Positions 28,235 through 37,709 of a DNA stretch of 64,000 bases are shown one piece after another. Position 1 is the first letter of the stretch. Every line of letters starts with the position of its first letter. This DNA comes from Herbiconiux oxytropis (GTDB lineage: Bacteria; Actinomycetota; Actinomycetes; Actinomycetales; Microbacteriaceae). A program made the position numbers and the translations under genes. The stretch spans positions 62,001 to 126,000 of the forward strand of contig NZ_JANLCK010000004.1 of the NCBI RefSeq assembly GCF_024979315.1. Direction: 5' to 3'. The notes beneath the pieces were generated by a model. It worked only from the letters and a program-made list of their open reading frames with translations, did no database searches and was not told the origin of the DNA.

Positions 28235-29269
28235 TTATAGGTCATCGCCGAAGAGCACGTCTGCGTTCCTGCTGAAACCGAAGTGCGCCCAGCCCGCCTT
28301 GGTGGCGATGCGCCCCCGTGGGGTGCGCGAGAGCAGCCCGATCCGCACGAGGAAGGGCTCGACGACCGCCTCGATCGTCTCGGCCTCCTCGCCGACCGAG
28401 ACCGCGAGGGTGTTCAGGCCCACGGGGCCCCCGTCGAAGCGCTCCAGGATGATCGACATGACCGCCCGGTCGAGCCGGTCGAGGCCCAGCTCGTCGACGT
28501 CGTAGAGGAGCAGCGCGGCCCGAACGGCCTCGAGGGTGGCGCCGGTGCCTGCCACGAGGGCGTAGTCGCGCACTCGGCGGAGCAGGCGGTTGGCGATGCG
28601 GGGCGTGCCGCGTGAACGTGACGCGATCTCCCCGAGCGACTCCTCGTCGATCCGCACCCCGAGCATGTCGGCGGCGCGATGGAGCACGCGCACGAGCTCG
28701 TCGGTCTCGTAGAACTCCAGGTGTGCGGTGAAGCCGAAGCGGTCGCGCAGCGGATTCGGCAGCAGGCCCGAGCGGGTCGTGGCGCCCACGAGGGTGAACG
28801 GCGCGAGGTCGAGCGGGATGCTCGTGGCGCCGGCCCCCTTGCCCACCATGATGTCGATGCGGAAGTCCTCCATGGCGAGGTAGAGCATCTCCTCGGCCGA
28901 GCGCGCCATGCGGTGGATCTCGTCGATGAAGAGCACCTCGCCCGGCACGAGCGAGGACAGCACGGCGGCGAGGTCTCCCGCGTGCTGGATGGCGGGCCCG
29001 CTCGTCAGGCGCAGCGGCCGCCCGCTCTCGTGCGCCACGATCATGGCGAGGGTCGTCTTGCCGAGGCCAGGGGGGCCGGCGAGCAGGATGTGGTCGGGGG
29101 TGCGGTTCTGCATCGCGGCGGCGTCCAGCAGCAGCTGCAGCTGGCCGCGGACCTTCCGCTGCCCCACGAACTCCTCGAGCGACTTGGGGCGGAGGGCGCC
29201 CTCGAAGGCCACCTCGGAGTCGGACTCCACATCGGGCCGCACGGGACTGTCGTCGAAGGCGGGCGTCAT
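28235..29269 (-). CDS. ruvB: Holliday junction branch migration helicase RuvB
   Basis: RuvB is the hexameric motor of the RuvAB complex. The 344-residue protein has Walker [18 protein letters not shown] (about residues 63-79), Walker [10 protein letters not shown], the RuvB motif [22 protein letters not shown] and the C-terminal winged-helix domain ([29 protein letters not shown]). Its ATG overlaps the ruvA stop (ATGA). Confidence 0.97.
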   Translation of the reverse strand: MTPAFDDSPVRPDVESDSEVAFEGALRPKSLEEFVGQRKVRGQLQLLLDAAAMQNRTPDHILLAGPPGLGKTTLAMIVAHESGRPLRLTSGPAIQHAGDLAAVLSSLVPGEVLFIDEIHRMARSAEEMLYLAMEDFRIDIMVGKGAGATSIPLDLAPFTLVGATTRSGLLPNPLRDRFGFTAHLEFYETDELVRVLHRAADMLGVRIDEESLGEIASRSRGTPRIANRLLRRVRDYALVAGTGATLEAVRAALLLYDVDELGLDRLDRAVMSIILERFDGGPVGLNTLAVSVGEEAETIEAVVEPFLVRIGLLSRTPRGRIATKAGWAHFGFSRNADVLFGDDL

Positions 29270-29889
29270 CGCGAGTCACCGCTCTTGGGCGAGGGGCCGA
29301 GGATGGCGAGCGCAAGGCGCAGCAGCCCCTGCACGTCGGCGGCCTCCTGCGGCGAGGCGCTCTCGAGCGCCTGCTCGAGAGCCGATGACGCACTGCGCTC
29401 GGGCCAGCCGAGGCCCACGAGGGCGCGCTCGACGTTGGCGCGCACGTGCGGCGGCGGACCGCTCGGAATCTCTGTGGTCTCCACGGCGCGCGCGGCGATC
29501 TTGCCGGTGAGCTGGAGCACGATGAGCTTGGCCGTCTTCGGACCGATGCCGGAGACCTTGCGGAAGACTGAATCGTCCTCCCGGGCCACCGCGGTGGCGA
29601 CGTCGGACGGCGCGAGCTCGGAGAGCACGCCGAGGGCCGACTTGGGGCCCACTCCCGTGACCCCGGTGAGCAGCGTGAAGATGTCGAGGGAATCCTGGTC
29701 CGGGAAGCCGAAGAGCGAGAGGCTGTCCTCCCGCACGATGAGGGAGGTGAGCAGGGTCGTCTCGGTTCCGGTGCGGAGGGTCAGCGCGTGCCGCGCGGTC
29801 ACCGCCACGGCGAAGCCGACTCCCCCGACGTCGATCACGGCGGTTCCGCCTGCCACGGAGAGGACGGTTCCGCGGAGCGCACTGATCAT
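29266..29889 (-). CDS. ruvA: Holliday junction branch migration protein RuvA
   Basis: RuvA binds the four-way junction and loads RuvB. The 207-residue protein has the OB-fold N-terminus [26 protein letters not shown], helix-hairpin-helix segments [17 protein letters not shown] and [16 protein letters not shown], and the C-terminal RuvB-binding three-helix domain ([19 protein letters not shown]). It overlaps ruvC and ruvB by four bases each. Confidence 0.96.
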   Translation of the reverse strand: MISALRGTVLSVAGGTAVIDVGGVGFAVAVTARHALTLRTGTETTLLTSLIVREDSLSLFGFPDQDSLDIFTLLTGVTGVGPKSALGVLSELAPSDVATAVAREDDSVFRKVSGIGPKTAKLIVLQLTGKIAARAVETTEIPSGPPPHVRANVERALVGLGWPERSASSALEQALESASPQEAADVQGLLRLALAILGPSPKSGDSR

Positions 29890-30500
29890 CGGGCCAGCCT
29901 ATTGGCCGCCGACCGACGGGCCGTGCCTTGCTCGGCGGCGCGCCACGCCTGCTGGGCCGCGGTGAGTCCGGTTGCTGCGCCGCTGCCCGGCACGCCCTGT
30001 GCACCCTGCGCGGCCGATCCGCTGCCGAGCGGCACGCGCCAGGCGTGGCAGATCGCCAGCGCCAGCGCATCCGCCGCGTCGGCCGGCTTCGGCACGCTTT
30101 CGAGCCGCAGCACCTTCGCCACCATCGTGCCCACCTGCTTCTTGTCGGCCTGACCGTAGCCCGTGATGGCGGCCTTGACCTCGGACGGGGTGTGCAGTCC
30201 CACCGGCAGCGAGCGGCGCGCTGCCGCGAGCAGGGCGATGCCACTGACCTGTGCGGTGCCCATGACGGTGCGCACGTTGTGCTGGGCGAACACGCGCTCC
30301 ACGGCCACGCTGTGCGGGGAGTGCTCGTCGATCAGCGCCTCGATGCCCGCCGAGACGATCAGCAGACGCTCGGCGAGCGGCATGTCGGGCGGCGTCTGGA
30401 TGACCGAGACGTGCACGAGCGTTGCGGTGCGCGTGGCCGTGACGTCGACGATGCCCACGCCGCAGCGGGTCAGGCCGGGGTCGATTCCCAGCACCCGCAT
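29886..30500 (-). CDS. ruvC: Crossover junction endodeoxyribonuclease RuvC
   Basis: RuvC resolves Holliday junctions. The 204-residue protein starts [19 protein letters not shown] with the first catalytic Asp at residue 7, then [20 protein letters not shown] (Glu), and [14 protein letters not shown] (two Asp). A low-complexity Gly/Ala tail extends past residue 165, longer than in E. coli. The ATG at 30500 was chosen over longer frames because the protein begins at the canonical motif. Confidence 0.95.
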   Translation of the reverse strand: MRVLGIDPGLTRCGVGIVDVTATRTATLVHVSVIQTPPDMPLAERLLIVSAGIEALIDEHSPHSVAVERVFAQHNVRTVMGTAQVSGIALLAAARRSLPVGLHTPSEVKAAITGYGQADKKQVGTMVAKVLRLESVPKPADAADALALAICHAWRVPLGSGSAAQGAQGVPGSGAATGLTAAQQAWRAAEQGTARRSAANRLAR

Positions 30501-30514
30501 GGGGCCTCCCCCGC

Positions 30515-31273
30515 TCAGTCGTTCTCGAGTTCGGCCTGCACCTCGGCGGAGATGTCGAGGTTCGTGTAGACGTTCTGCACGTCGTCCGAATCCTCGAGCG
30601 CGTCGATCAGGCGGAACACCTTGCGGGCCGTCTCGGCGTCGGCCTCCACCTGCAGGCTCGCCACGAATTCCACGTCGGCGGAGTCGTAGTCGATCCCGGC
30701 CTCCTGCAGCGCGGTGCGCGCGGCGACCATGTGCGAGGGGTCGGTGAGCACCTCGAACGACTCGGCGCGGTCGGTGACCTCTTCGGCCCCCGCGTCGAGC
30801 ACGGCGAGCAGGATGTCGTCCTCTGTCAGTCCGTCGGCGTGGCCGACGGTGATGACGCCCTTGCGGCTGAAGTTGTAGGCCACGCTGCCCGGGTCGGCCA
30901 TGGTGCCGCCGTTGCGCGTCATCGCGGTGCGCACGTCGGCCGCGGCGCGGTTCTTGTTGTCGGTGAGGCACTCCACGAGCAGGGCGATGCCGTTCGGGCC
31001 GTAGGCCTCGTAGATGATCGTCGTGTACTCGATCGACTCACCGGTGAGTCCGGCACCGCGCTTGATCGCCCGATCGATGTTGTCGTTGGGGACCGAGGTC
31101 TTCTTGGCCTTCTGCACCGCGTCCACGAGAGTGGGGTTGCCGGCCATGTCGGCGCCGCCGATCTTGGCGGCGACCTCGATGTTCTTGATCAGCTTGGCGA
31201 ACGACTTGGCACGGCGCGAGTCGATGATCGCCTTCTTGTGCTTGGTGGTCGCCCATTTAGAGTGTCCGGACAC
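30515..31273 (-). CDS. YebC/PmpR family protein
   Basis: A 252-residue YebC-family protein with the diagnostic N-terminus [33 protein letters not shown] and the following [29 protein letters not shown] and [20 protein letters not shown] motifs. Members have been described both as transcription regulators and, more recently, as translation factors relieving stalling. GTG start at 31273 with AAGGAG upstream. It lies 14 bp before ruvC, the usual actinobacterial order. Confidence 0.94.
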   Translation of the reverse strand: MSGHSKWATTKHKKAIIDSRRAKSFAKLIKNIEVAAKIGGADMAGNPTLVDAVQKAKKTSVPNDNIDRAIKRGAGLTGESIEYTTIIYEAYGPNGIALLVECLTDNKNRAAADVRTAMTRNGGTMADPGSVAYNFSRKGVITVGHADGLTEDDILLAVLDAGAEEVTDRAESFEVLTDPSHMVAARTALQEAGIDYDSADVEFVASLQVEADAETARKVFRLIDALEDSDDVQNVYTNLDISAEVQAELEND

Positions 31274-31319
31274 GAAAATCTCCTTCAGGAATCAGGGACG
31301 AGTCTACGCGACGGCGCGC

Positions 31320-31940
31320 TCAGGAGCCGCTGGCCCGCGCCGCGACCTTGTCGAGGAAGTAGCGGTGGAAGCGGTAGTCGGCCGTCATCTCCGGGTGGAA
31401 CGAGGTGCCGAGGAGGTTGCCCTGCTCGACCGCCACGACCGTGCCGTCCTCGAGCCTGGCGAGCGCCCTCGCCTCGGCCCCCAGCTCGGTCACGACGGGT
31501 GCCCGGATGAAGACCGCGTGCATCGGGGGATCTCCGAGCACGGGCACATCCAGATCGGCCTCGAACGACTCGGTCTGCCCGCCGAACGCGTTTCGGCGCA
31601 CGGCCACGTCGAGCCCGCCGAAGCTCTGCTGACCTCGGATGGCGTCGACCAGGCGATCCGCGATCATGATCAGGCCCGCGCACGTGCCGTAGACCGGCAT
31701 GCCGTCCGCGATCCGCTCCTTGACGGCATCCGCCACGCCGAAGCTCCGCGAGAGCTTGTCGATCACGCTCGACTCGCCGCCGGGAATGACGAGACCGGAG
31801 ACCGCCAGGGCCTCCTCGGGCCGACGCACCGCGATGACGTCGGCGCCGAGGTGCGTGAGCACCGCGACATGCTCGCGGAAGTCGCCCTGGAGGGCGAGCA
31901 CACCGACCGGGCGGGGATCCCTCTCGGCGCTACCAGCCAC
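31320..31940 (-). CDS. pdxT: Pyridoxal 5'-phosphate synthase glutaminase subunit
   Basis: PdxT supplies ammonia to PdxS for de novo PLP synthesis. The 206-residue class I amidotransferase has [17 protein letters not shown], the oxyanion region [10 protein letters not shown], the nucleophile Cys in [10 protein letters not shown], and the His-x-Glu pair in [15 protein letters not shown]. It starts at GTG 31940 and overlaps pdxS by 11 bases. Confidence 0.95.
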   Translation of the reverse strand: MAGSAERDPRPVGVLALQGDFREHVAVLTHLGADVIAVRRPEEALAVSGLVIPGGESSVIDKLSRSFGVADAVKERIADGMPVYGTCAGLIMIADRLVDAIRGQQSFGGLDVAVRRNAFGGQTESFEADLDVPVLGDPPMHAVFIRAPVVTELGAEARALARLEDGTVVAVEQGNLLGTSFHPEMTADYRFHRYFLDKVAARASGS

Positions 31941-32829
31941 GCTCGGCGAGGCGGTGCGGCGCGGGCACGTCGGAGACGTTGATGCCCACCATGGCCTCGC
32001 CGAGACCGCGCGACACCTCGGCGATCACGCTCGGGTCGTCGAAGAAGGTCGTGGCCTTCACCACGGCGGCCGCGCGCTTCTCGGGGTTGCCCGACTTGAA
32101 GATGCCCGAGCCCACGAACACGCCGTCGGCGCCGAGCTGCATCATCATGGCCGCGTCGGCCGGGGTGGCCACGCCGCCCGCGGTGAAGAGCACGACGGGG
32201 AGCTTGCCGGTCTCGGCGATCTCGACCACGAGGTCGTAGGGCGCCTGCAGCTCCTTGGCGGCCACGTAGAGCTCGTCCTTCGACATCGACGACAGCGCCG
32301 CGATCTCGGACTTGATCTTGCGGATGTGCTTCGTGGCCTCGGAGACGTCGCCCGTGCCCGCCTCGCCCTTGGAGCGCACCATGGCGGCGCCCTCGTTGAT
32401 CCGGCGGAGGGCCTCACCGAGGTTGGTGGCGCCGCAGACGAAGGGGACCGTGTAGTCCCACTTGTCGATGTGGTTGACGTAGTCCGCCGGCGACAGCACC
32501 TCGGACTCGTCGATGTAGTCGACACCGAGCGCCTGCAGCACCTGCGCCTCGACGAAGTGGCCGATGCGGGCCTTCGCCATGACGGGGATGGAGACCTCGG
32601 CGATGATCGCCTCGATCAGGTCGGGATCGCTCATGCGGGCGACGCCGCCCTGCGATCGGATGTCGGCGGGGACGCGCTCGAGGGCCATGACGGCGACGGC
32701 GCCGGCATCCTCCGCGATGCGGGCCTGCTCGGCGGTCACGACGTCCATGATGACGCCGCCCTTGAGCATCTCCGCCAGACCGCGCTTCACGCGGTTGGAT
32801 CCGAACTCGTGTGTGGTGCTCTCGCTCAT
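31930..32829 (-). CDS. pdxS: Pyridoxal 5'-phosphate synthase subunit PdxS
   Basis: PdxS condenses ribose 5-phosphate, glyceraldehyde 3-phosphate and ammonia to PLP. The 299-residue TIM-barrel protein has [28 protein letters not shown], the catalytic Lys region [17 protein letters not shown], and [14 protein letters not shown]. Two adjacent ATG codons exist (32832 and 32829); I prefer 32829 because it is better spaced from AAAGGA. It pairs with pdxT. Confidence 0.96.
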   Translation of the reverse strand: MSESTTHEFGSNRVKRGLAEMLKGGVIMDVVTAEQARIAEDAGAVAVMALERVPADIRSQGGVARMSDPDLIEAIIAEVSIPVMAKARIGHFVEAQVLQALGVDYIDESEVLSPADYVNHIDKWDYTVPFVCGATNLGEALRRINEGAAMVRSKGEAGTGDVSEATKHIRKIKSEIAALSSMSKDELYVAAKELQAPYDLVVEIAETGKLPVVLFTAGGVATPADAAMMMQLGADGVFVGSGIFKSGNPEKRAAAVVKATTFFDDPSVIAEVSRGLGEAMVGINVSDVPAPHRLAERGW

Positions 32830-32856
32830 CATGTCCTTTCAGAAACCAGATGAATT

Positions 32857-33411
32857 CTACTGCTCGGAGGCGTGCTCCTTCGGCCAGGCGGCCTGGATTC
32901 CCGCCCGCACGTCGCCGAGCAGCTGCGGCAGCGCCTTCGTGCGGGCGATGATCGGGAAGAAGTTGGAGTCGCTCATCCAGCGCGGCACGATGTGCTGGTG
33001 GAGGTGCCCCGCCACCCCGGCACCCGCCACGCGGCCCTGATTCATGCCGATGTTGAATCCATCGCACCGGGAGATCTCGGTGAGCACGCGCATCGCCGTC
33101 TGCGTGAGGCTCGCGATCTCGGCGACCTCCTCGGCCGTCGCCAGGTCGTATGTCGCCACATGACGATACGGACACACGAGGAGGTGGCCGGAGTTGTACG
33201 GGAAGAGGTTCAGCAGCACATAGGCGTGCTCGCCGCGGGCGACGATGAGCCCCTCCTCGTCCGTCAGCGAGGGTGCCCGGCAGAAGGGGCACTCGTCGAT
33301 GTGCGGCTGCTCCCCGCCCTGGATGTAGACCATCCGGTGCGGGGTCCACAGGCGCTGGAACTCGTCGGGGATCGCCGCGAAGTCGCCGGAGTCCTCGACC
33401 GGTCGGTCCAT
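32857..33411 (-). CDS. HIT family nucleotide hydrolase/phosphorylase-like protein
   Basis: A 184-residue histidine-triad protein with the active-site motif HLHQHIVPR (HxHxH) near residue 135, and an N-terminal CPFC pair likely binding zinc with PHIDECPFC. It has LLNLFPYNSGHLLVCPYRHVATYDL, typical of the actinobacterial Ap4A phosphorylase-like branch. It overlaps the thrS stop by one base (TGATG), so it is coupled to thrS; in other actinobacteria a HIT gene follows thrS as well. Substrate is probably a dinucleoside polyphosphate by family, not shown here. Confidence 0.88.
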   Translation of the reverse strand: MDRPVEDSGDFAAIPDEFQRLWTPHRMVYIQGGEQPHIDECPFCRAPSLTDEEGLIVARGEHAYVLLNLFPYNSGHLLVCPYRHVATYDLATAEEVAEIASLTQTAMRVLTEISRCDGFNIGMNQGRVAGAGVAGHLHQHIVPRWMSDSNFFPIIARTKALPQLLGDVRAGIQAAWPKEHASEQ

Positions 33412-35399
33412 CAGAGCTGACCCGCTGTGGTCACCTGCTGGTGCGACGCGACGCTCGCCACGATCCGCTCGACGGCCTCGTCGACCGCCACCCCGTTCTC
33501 CTGCGAGCCGTCACGGAAGCGGAAGCTCACCGAGCCCGCCGCCGTGTCGTCGGAGCCCGCGATGAGGAGCACAGGCACCTTGTTCTTGGTGTGGGTGCGG
33601 ATCTTCTTCTGCATGCGTTCGGAGGTGTCGTCGAGCTCGGCACGGATGCCGCGCTTCTTCAGCCGGCGCACGATCTCGGCGAGGTAGTCGGCGTGGTCGT
33701 CGGCGATCGGGATGGCGACGACCTGCGTGGGCGCGAGCCACACCGGGAACGCACCTGCGTAGTGCTCGAGCAGGATGGCGAAGAAGCGCTCGATCGAGCC
33801 CAGCAGCGCGCGGTGGATCATGACGGGCTGCTGCTTCGTGCCATCCGGAGCCGTGTATTCGAGCTCGAACAGCTCCGGCTGGTTGAAGTCGAGCTGCACG
33901 GTCGAGAGCTGCCAGGTGCGGCCGATCGCGTCGCGCGCCTGCACGGAGATCTTCGGGCCGTAGAAAGCGGCTCCCCCGGGGTCGGGGACGAGCTCGAGAC
34001 CGGAGTCGACCGCCACCTGGCGGAGGGTCTCGGTCGCCTCGTCCCACAGTTCGTCGGCACCCACGTACTTCTCGGGGTCCTTCGTCGAGAGCTCGAGGTA
34101 GAAGTCGTCGAGACCGTAGCCGCGGAGCGTTTCCAGCACGAAGTCGAGCTGCCGCGCCAGCTCGTCCTTCACCTGGTCGGGGGTCACGTAGATGTGCGCA
34201 TCGTCCTGCGTGAGGCCGCGCACGCGGGTGAGGCCCGACAGGGTGCCGCTCTTCTCGTAGCGGTAGACGGTGCCGAACTCCGCGAGGCGCAGCGGCAGCT
34301 CGCGGTAGCTGCGCCCGCGGGCACGGAAGATCAGGTTGTGCATCGGGCAGTTCATGGGCTTCAGGTAGTAGTCCTGGCCCTGCCTCGTGATGTTGCCCTC
34401 GGCGTCGGTCTCCTCGTCGAGGTGCATGGGCGGGAACATGCCGTCCTTGTACCAGGTGAGGTGCTGGCTGGTCTCGAAGAGGTTCTTCTTCGTGATGTGC
34501 GGGGTGTTCACGAGCTCGTACTCGTGCGCGATGAGTTGGCGGCGCAGGTAGTCCTCGATCTCAGAGCGGATGATGCCGCCCTTCGGGTGGAAGACCGCGA
34601 GGCCCGACCCGATCTCATCCGGGAACGAGAACAGGTCGAGCTCGCTGCCCAGCTTGCGGTGGTCGCGCTTGGCCGCCTCCTCGAGCCGGGACTGGTAGGC
34701 GCGCAGCTCGTCTTTCGTGGGCCAGGCGGTGCCGTAGACCCGCTGCAGCTGCTTGTTCTTCTCCGAACCGCGCCAGTAGGCGGCGGCGAGGCGGGTGAGG
34801 GCGAAGCCGTTGCCGATCTGGCGGGTGGAGGGCAGGTGCGGGCCGCGGCAGAGATCTTTCCAGACGGTCTCGCCGGTCTTCGGGTCGACGTTGTCGTAGA
34901 TCGTGAGTTCGGCGCCGCCGACCTCGACCGACTCGTTGTCGCCGCCCAGGGCGTCGTCACCGTCGGCGGCCGCGGATCCGCCCTTGAGGCCGATGAGCTC
35001 GAGCTTGTAGGGCTCGTCGGCGAGCTCGGCGCGTGCCTCGTCTTCGGTGACGACTCGGCGCACGAACCGCTGGCCGGCGCGCACGATGCGCTCCATGGCC
35101 TTCTCGATGGCCTTGAGGTCTTCGGGCGTGAAGGGAACGGCCACATCGAAGTCGTAGTAGAAGCCGTCGGTCACGGGCGGGCCGATCCCGAGCCTGGCCT
35201 CCGGGTTGATCGACTGCACGGCCTGCGCCGCCACGTGGGCGGCGGAGTGGCGCAGGATGGCGAGCCCGTCGGGGCTCGAGATCTCGACGGCCTCGACGGT
35301 GTCGTCGTCGGTCACCGTCGTCGCGAGGTCCTTCAGTTCGCCGTTGACCCGCATGGCCACGACGGCCCGGTCGGTGAAGAGATCGAATCCTGTTGCCAC
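33411..35399 (-). CDS. thrS: Threonyl-tRNA synthetase
   Basis: ThrRS charges tRNA-Thr. The 662-residue protein has an N-terminal TGS-like region ([14 protein letters not shown]), the editing-domain [12 protein letters not shown], the class II core with [47 protein letters not shown] and [29 protein letters not shown], and an anticodon-binding domain. I used GTG 35399, which has AGGAG upstream; an ATG 39 bases further upstream has no such signal. It is followed by the coupled HIT gene. Confidence 0.95.
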   Translation of the reverse strand: MATGFDLFTDRAVVAMRVNGELKDLATTVTDDDTVEAVEISSPDGLAILRHSAAHVAAQAVQSINPEARLGIGPPVTDGFYYDFDVAVPFTPEDLKAIEKAMERIVRAGQRFVRRVVTEDEARAELADEPYKLELIGLKGGSAAADGDDALGGDNESVEVGGAELTIYDNVDPKTGETVWKDLCRGPHLPSTRQIGNGFALTRLAAAYWRGSEKNKQLQRVYGTAWPTKDELRAYQSRLEEAAKRDHRKLGSELDLFSFPDEIGSGLAVFHPKGGIIRSEIEDYLRRQLIAHEYELVNTPHITKKNLFETSQHLTWYKDGMFPPMHLDEETDAEGNITRQGQDYYLKPMNCPMHNLIFRARGRSYRELPLRLAEFGTVYRYEKSGTLSGLTRVRGLTQDDAHIYVTPDQVKDELARQLDFVLETLRGYGLDDFYLELSTKDPEKYVGADELWDEATETLRQVAVDSGLELVPDPGGAAFYGPKISVQARDAIGRTWQLSTVQLDFNQPELFELEYTAPDGTKQQPVMIHRALLGSIERFFAILLEHYAGAFPVWLAPTQVVAIPIADDHADYLAEIVRRLKKRGIRAELDDTSERMQKKIRTHTKNKVPVLLIAGSDDTAAGSVSFRFRDGSQENGVAVDEAVERIVASVASHQQVTTAGQL

Positions 35400-35456
35400 G
35401 GGTGAGGGCTCCTGCCTGCGTCGAAGAGAACCACCCAAGCCTACCGGGGGTCGGGG

Positions 35457-35960
35457 TCAGTCCCAGTCGAGGTAGTCCTCGATGGCCCAGGCGGTCTCGC
35501 CGGCGTGCGAGGAGGGGAAGGCGTGCCCGGCGCCCTCGATCGTGACGACGCTCACGAGTCCGGGCGCCGACTCCTTGAGCGACTCGCCGTTCGCCGGCGG
35601 CGTCACGTCGTCGGCCGCGCCCTGGATGACGAGCACCGGGATGCCCTCGGCCAGCGCCGGCATGGTCTCGGCCGACTCGACGCCGAGAAGGATGACGCCG
35701 TTCACGCGGTCGTGGTGCTCGAGCGCCACGAGACGCGCGAGGGTGCCGCCGTAGCCGTGTCCGCCTATCCAGGCATCCGCCACCTCGAGCTCGTCGAGCA
35801 CGCTCACCACGTCGTGCACCGACTCGGCGGCGATCCGCACCACGCGGAAGTCCTCCCCGGCGATCGAGTGCGCGAGCCCGGCGAGGGTGGCGATGCCCTC
35901 ACCCTGCTCGGCCAGCAGCACGACGGCGGGCCCGGAACCCTCTTCAGCAGAAGCGGTCAT
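35457..35960 (-). CDS. Degenerate alpha/beta-hydrolase-like protein
   Basis: A 167-residue alpha/beta-hydrolase-fold protein lying 57 bp upstream of thrS. The nucleophile elbow, which should be GHSYGG, reads GHGYGG, so the catalytic Ser is Gly. Asp (IQGAADDVTPP) and His (EGAGHAFPSS) positions of the triad are still present. It is short, with a reduced lid, like dienelactone-hydrolase-type proteins. It begins at ATG 35960 (upstream AAAGG); an earlier in-frame ATG lies in the terminator region. Catalysis by the usual mechanism is unlikely; a binding or structural role, or an error in the base, are the alternatives. Confidence 0.75.
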   Translation of the reverse strand: MTASAEEGSGPAVVLLAEQGEGIATLAGLAHSIAGEDFRVVRIAAESVHDVVSVLDELEVADAWIGGHGYGGTLARLVALEHHDRVNGVILLGVESAETMPALAEGIPVLVIQGAADDVTPPANGESLKESAPGLVSVVTIEGAGHAFPSSHAGETAWAIEDYLDWD

Positions 35961-35994
35961 GACTCGACACCTTTCCTCGTGGGGTGGGGAATGG

Positions 35995-36024
35995 AAAAAG
36001 GCCCCCAAGCATTCTCGGGGGCCT
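35995..36024 (-). terminator. Terminator of the tRNA-Gly-Cys-Val operon
   Basis: On the minus strand AGGCCCCC (36024-36017) pairs with GGGGGCCT (36006-35999), loop GAGAATGCTT, followed by TTTTT (35999-35995). A repeat of GGGGGCCTAT lies at 36031-36040. It stands 24 bases after the tRNA-Val end. Confidence 0.85.
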
Positions 36025-36047
36025 ATCTCTGGGGGCCTATTTCTTTG

Positions 36048-36119
36048 TGGGCGATACTGGGATCGAACCAGTGACCTCTTCCGTGTCAGGGAAGCGCGCT
36101 ACCGCTGCGCCAATCGCCC
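36048..36119 (-). tRNA. tRNA-Val (GAC)
   Basis: A 72-nt cloverleaf starting GGGCGATTGGCGCAGCGG and ending ATCGCCC plus discriminator A. The anticodon stem CTTCC/GGAAG frames the loop CTGACAC, anticodon GAC. The T-arm has GGTTCGATCC. CCA is not encoded. It is the last of three tandem tRNAs. Confidence 0.96.
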
Positions 36120-36145
36120 AAAGGTGGTGCTTCTGAGAGACCGAG

Positions 36146-36219
36146 TGGAGGTGGCGACGGGATTTGAACCCGTGTGGACGGCTTTGCAGGCCGCTGCCTC
36201 GCCTCTCGGCCACGCCACC
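36146..36219 (-). tRNA. tRNA-Cys (GCA)
   Basis: Starts GGTGGCGTGGCCGAGAGG; anticodon stem GCGGC/GCCGT with loop CTGCAAA, anticodon GCA. Acceptor GGTGGCG pairs with CGCCACC, discriminator T as expected for tRNA-Cys, followed by CCA encoded at 36148-36146. The T-arm is GGGTTCAAATCCC. Confidence 0.95.
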
Positions 36220-36255
36220 GAATGTGGATTTCCCACAGACGAGTAACTTCACTCG

Positions 36256-36327
36256 AGCGGATGACGAGATTCGAACTCGCGACCCCAACCTTGGCAAGGT
36301 TGTGCGCTACCACTGCGCCACATCCGC
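36256..36327 (-). tRNA. tRNA-Gly (GCC)
   Basis: Starts GCGGATGTGGCGCAGTGG; anticodon stem CAACC/GGTTG with loop TTGCCAA, anticodon GCC. Acceptor GCGGAT pairs with ATCCGC, discriminator T. CCA is not encoded. First gene of the minus-strand tRNA operon. Confidence 0.96.
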
Positions 36328-36358
36328 ATTTCCACCCGCATTTCTGCGTGCGGATTAG

Positions 36359-36388
36359 ACATTAGCCGACTCCTCGGGAGATTGCCAA
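36359..36388 (-). promoter_or_regulatory. Promoter of the tRNA-Gly-Cys-Val operon
   Basis: On the minus strand TTGGCA (-35, 36388-36383) and TAATGT (-10, 36364-36359) are separated by 18 bp and lie about 30 bases ahead of the tRNA-Gly 5' end. Confidence 0.6.
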
Positions 36389-36423
36389 ATCGCCGCCGGC
36401 ACCGCGTGTCGTATCCCGCGGCG

Positions 36424-36454
36424 TTCACGAGCACCCCTCCGCATCCGCTACTAT
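36424..36454 (+). promoter_or_regulatory. Likely promoter of tRNA-Val(CAC) and the acyltransferase unit
   Basis: TACTAT at 36449-36454 is a good -10; TTCACG at 36424-36429 is a poor -35 with a 19-bp spacer. The tRNA begins 14 bases after the -10. No other promoter is visible between the tRNA and the acyltransferase ATG, which is one base away. Confidence 0.45.
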
Positions 36455-36468
36455 CGGTAACTGCCCCC

Positions 36469-36544
36469 GGGCGATTGGCGCAGTTGGTAGCGCGCTTCCT
36501 TCACACGGAAGAGGTCATCGGTTCGAGTCCGGTATCGCCCACCA
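36469..36544 (+). tRNA. tRNA-Val (CAC)
   Basis: Starts GGGCGATTGGCGCAGTTGG; anticodon stem CTTCC/GGAAG frames the loop TTCACAC, anticodon CAC. Acceptor GGGCGAT pairs with ATCGCCC, discriminator A, CCA encoded at 36542-36544. It differs from the nearby tRNA-Val(GAC) mainly in anticodon loop and D-loop. The next gene's ATG begins two bases after the CCA ends. Confidence 0.96.
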
Positions 36545-36545
36545 G

Positions 36546-37709
36546 ATGGTCGTTCAGAGCAAGATCCCCTCGCTGGACGGCCTCCGAGCCGCCTCGATCG
36601 TGATCGTCCTGATCGGGCACGGTCAGACTCTGGGTGATCCGTGGCCCGGTCACGTGGGCGTGACGGTGTTCTTCTTCCTCAGCGGATTCCTCATCACGAC
36701 GCTCCTGCGACGGGAGTACGAGGCCAACCAGCGCATCTCGCTCGGCCGCTTCTACCTCAGACGGGCCCTCCGCATCCTGCCACCCGCCTGGATCGCGATC
36801 ACCCTGTGCGTCATCGTGGGCGCCGCGGGCATCCTGCCCTCGACGATGAACATCTGGGGCACCCTCTCGGAGTACCTCAACTACACGAACTACTACCTGG
36901 TCTACGCCGACCAGGTGCACGGCGAGCGGACCTTCGGGCTGCCTCCGGAATCCACGCAGCTGTGGTCGCTCGCGGTCGAAGAGCACTTCTATCTCGTGTT
37001 CCCGCTCCTGCTCATCGTGCTCACCGCTCTGCGGATCCGGATGCGCACGATCGGCTGGGCGCTGCTGGCCGCGGGCGGGGCCGTGCTCGTCTGGCGCCTC
37101 GTGCTCTCGCTCGAGGGAGCGGGGTTCTACCGGCTCTACGTGAGCACCGACACGAAGTTCGACGGGCTCGTGATCGGAGCGGCGATGGCGCTCCTGTTCA
37201 ACCCGGCGCTCGGCGACCGTCCGCCGTTCGGCATCCCCGAGTGGATCGTGAACCGGGTGCTGGCGCCGGTGGGCGTCGTGGTCTTCGTGATCGCGGCCAT
37301 CTCGCCGGAGGCTCCTCGGCTCGCCGTCGCCGACTCGGCCATCTGCCTCGCGCTCATCCCGGTGTTCTGGTTCGTCATCACCCGGCCCACGAGCGTGGCC
37401 GGGCGCGTGCTCAACCACAGGTGGGTCGCCCATCTGGGCGTGCTCTCCTTCTCCGTCTACCTGCTGCACCGGCTCGTGCTCGGGCTCGTGCAGCTCGCGG
37501 GACTCGAGCCGTGGCTGTCCGACCTCAGCGCCTACCTGCTCGTCCTCATCCCGGCGCAGCTGATGTTCCTCCTGGTGGAGCGGCCGCTCGGTCGCGTGCG
37601 CCGCGACTTCGAGGCGCGACTGCGGCCATCAGGGTGCGTCTCGCCGGCGGGGGTCCGGGGCGAGGCTACCGTGGAGAGCATGTCGGCGACCGTGAGGGCT
37701 CATGAGTGA
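36546..37709 (+). CDS. Membrane acyltransferase (acyltransferase-3 family)
   Basis: The 387-residue integral membrane protein begins MVVQSKIPSLDGLRAASIVI, with IPSLDGLRA and GHGQTLG, the signature of acyltransferase-3 enzymes with a catalytic His in the first helix, plus FFFLSGFLITTLLRREYE and YLRRALRILPPAW. About ten membrane helices follow, with WSLAVEEHFYLVFPLLL as the second signature. These enzymes O-acylate extracytoplasmic sugars. Its ATG has no Shine-Dalgarno and lies one base after the CCA of tRNA-Val(CAC). It ends overlapping the SGNH-like gene by 8 bases, suggesting they act together. Confidence 0.88.
   Translation: MVVQSKIPSLDGLRAASIVIVLIGHGQTLGDPWPGHVGVTVFFFLSGFLITTLLRREYEANQRISLGRFYLRRALRILPPAWIAITLCVIVGAAGILPSTMNIWGTLSEYLNYTNYYLVYADQVHGERTFGLPPESTQLWSLAVEEHFYLVFPLLLIVLTALRIRMRTIGWALLAAGGAVLVWRLVLSLEGAGFYRLYVSTDTKFDGLVIGAAMALLFNPALGDRPPFGIPEWIVNRVLAPVGVVVFVIAAISPEAPRLAVADSAICLALIPVFWFVITRPTSVAGRVLNHRWVAHLGVLSFSVYLLHRLVLGLVQLAGLEPWLSDLSAYLLVLIPAQLMFLLVERPLGRVRRDFEARLRPSGCVSPAGVRGEATVESMSATVRAHE

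Noticed and set aside
36001-36040. GGGGGCCTAT seen twice, considered as a repeat array
   Set aside because: One copy is the terminator arm of the tRNA operon; two copies do not make an array.
36038-36545. A tRNA-integrated mobile element next to the tRNA cluster
   Set aside because: No integrase, no duplicated tRNA 3' end further along and no composition break; the genes after tRNA-Val(CAC) look resident.
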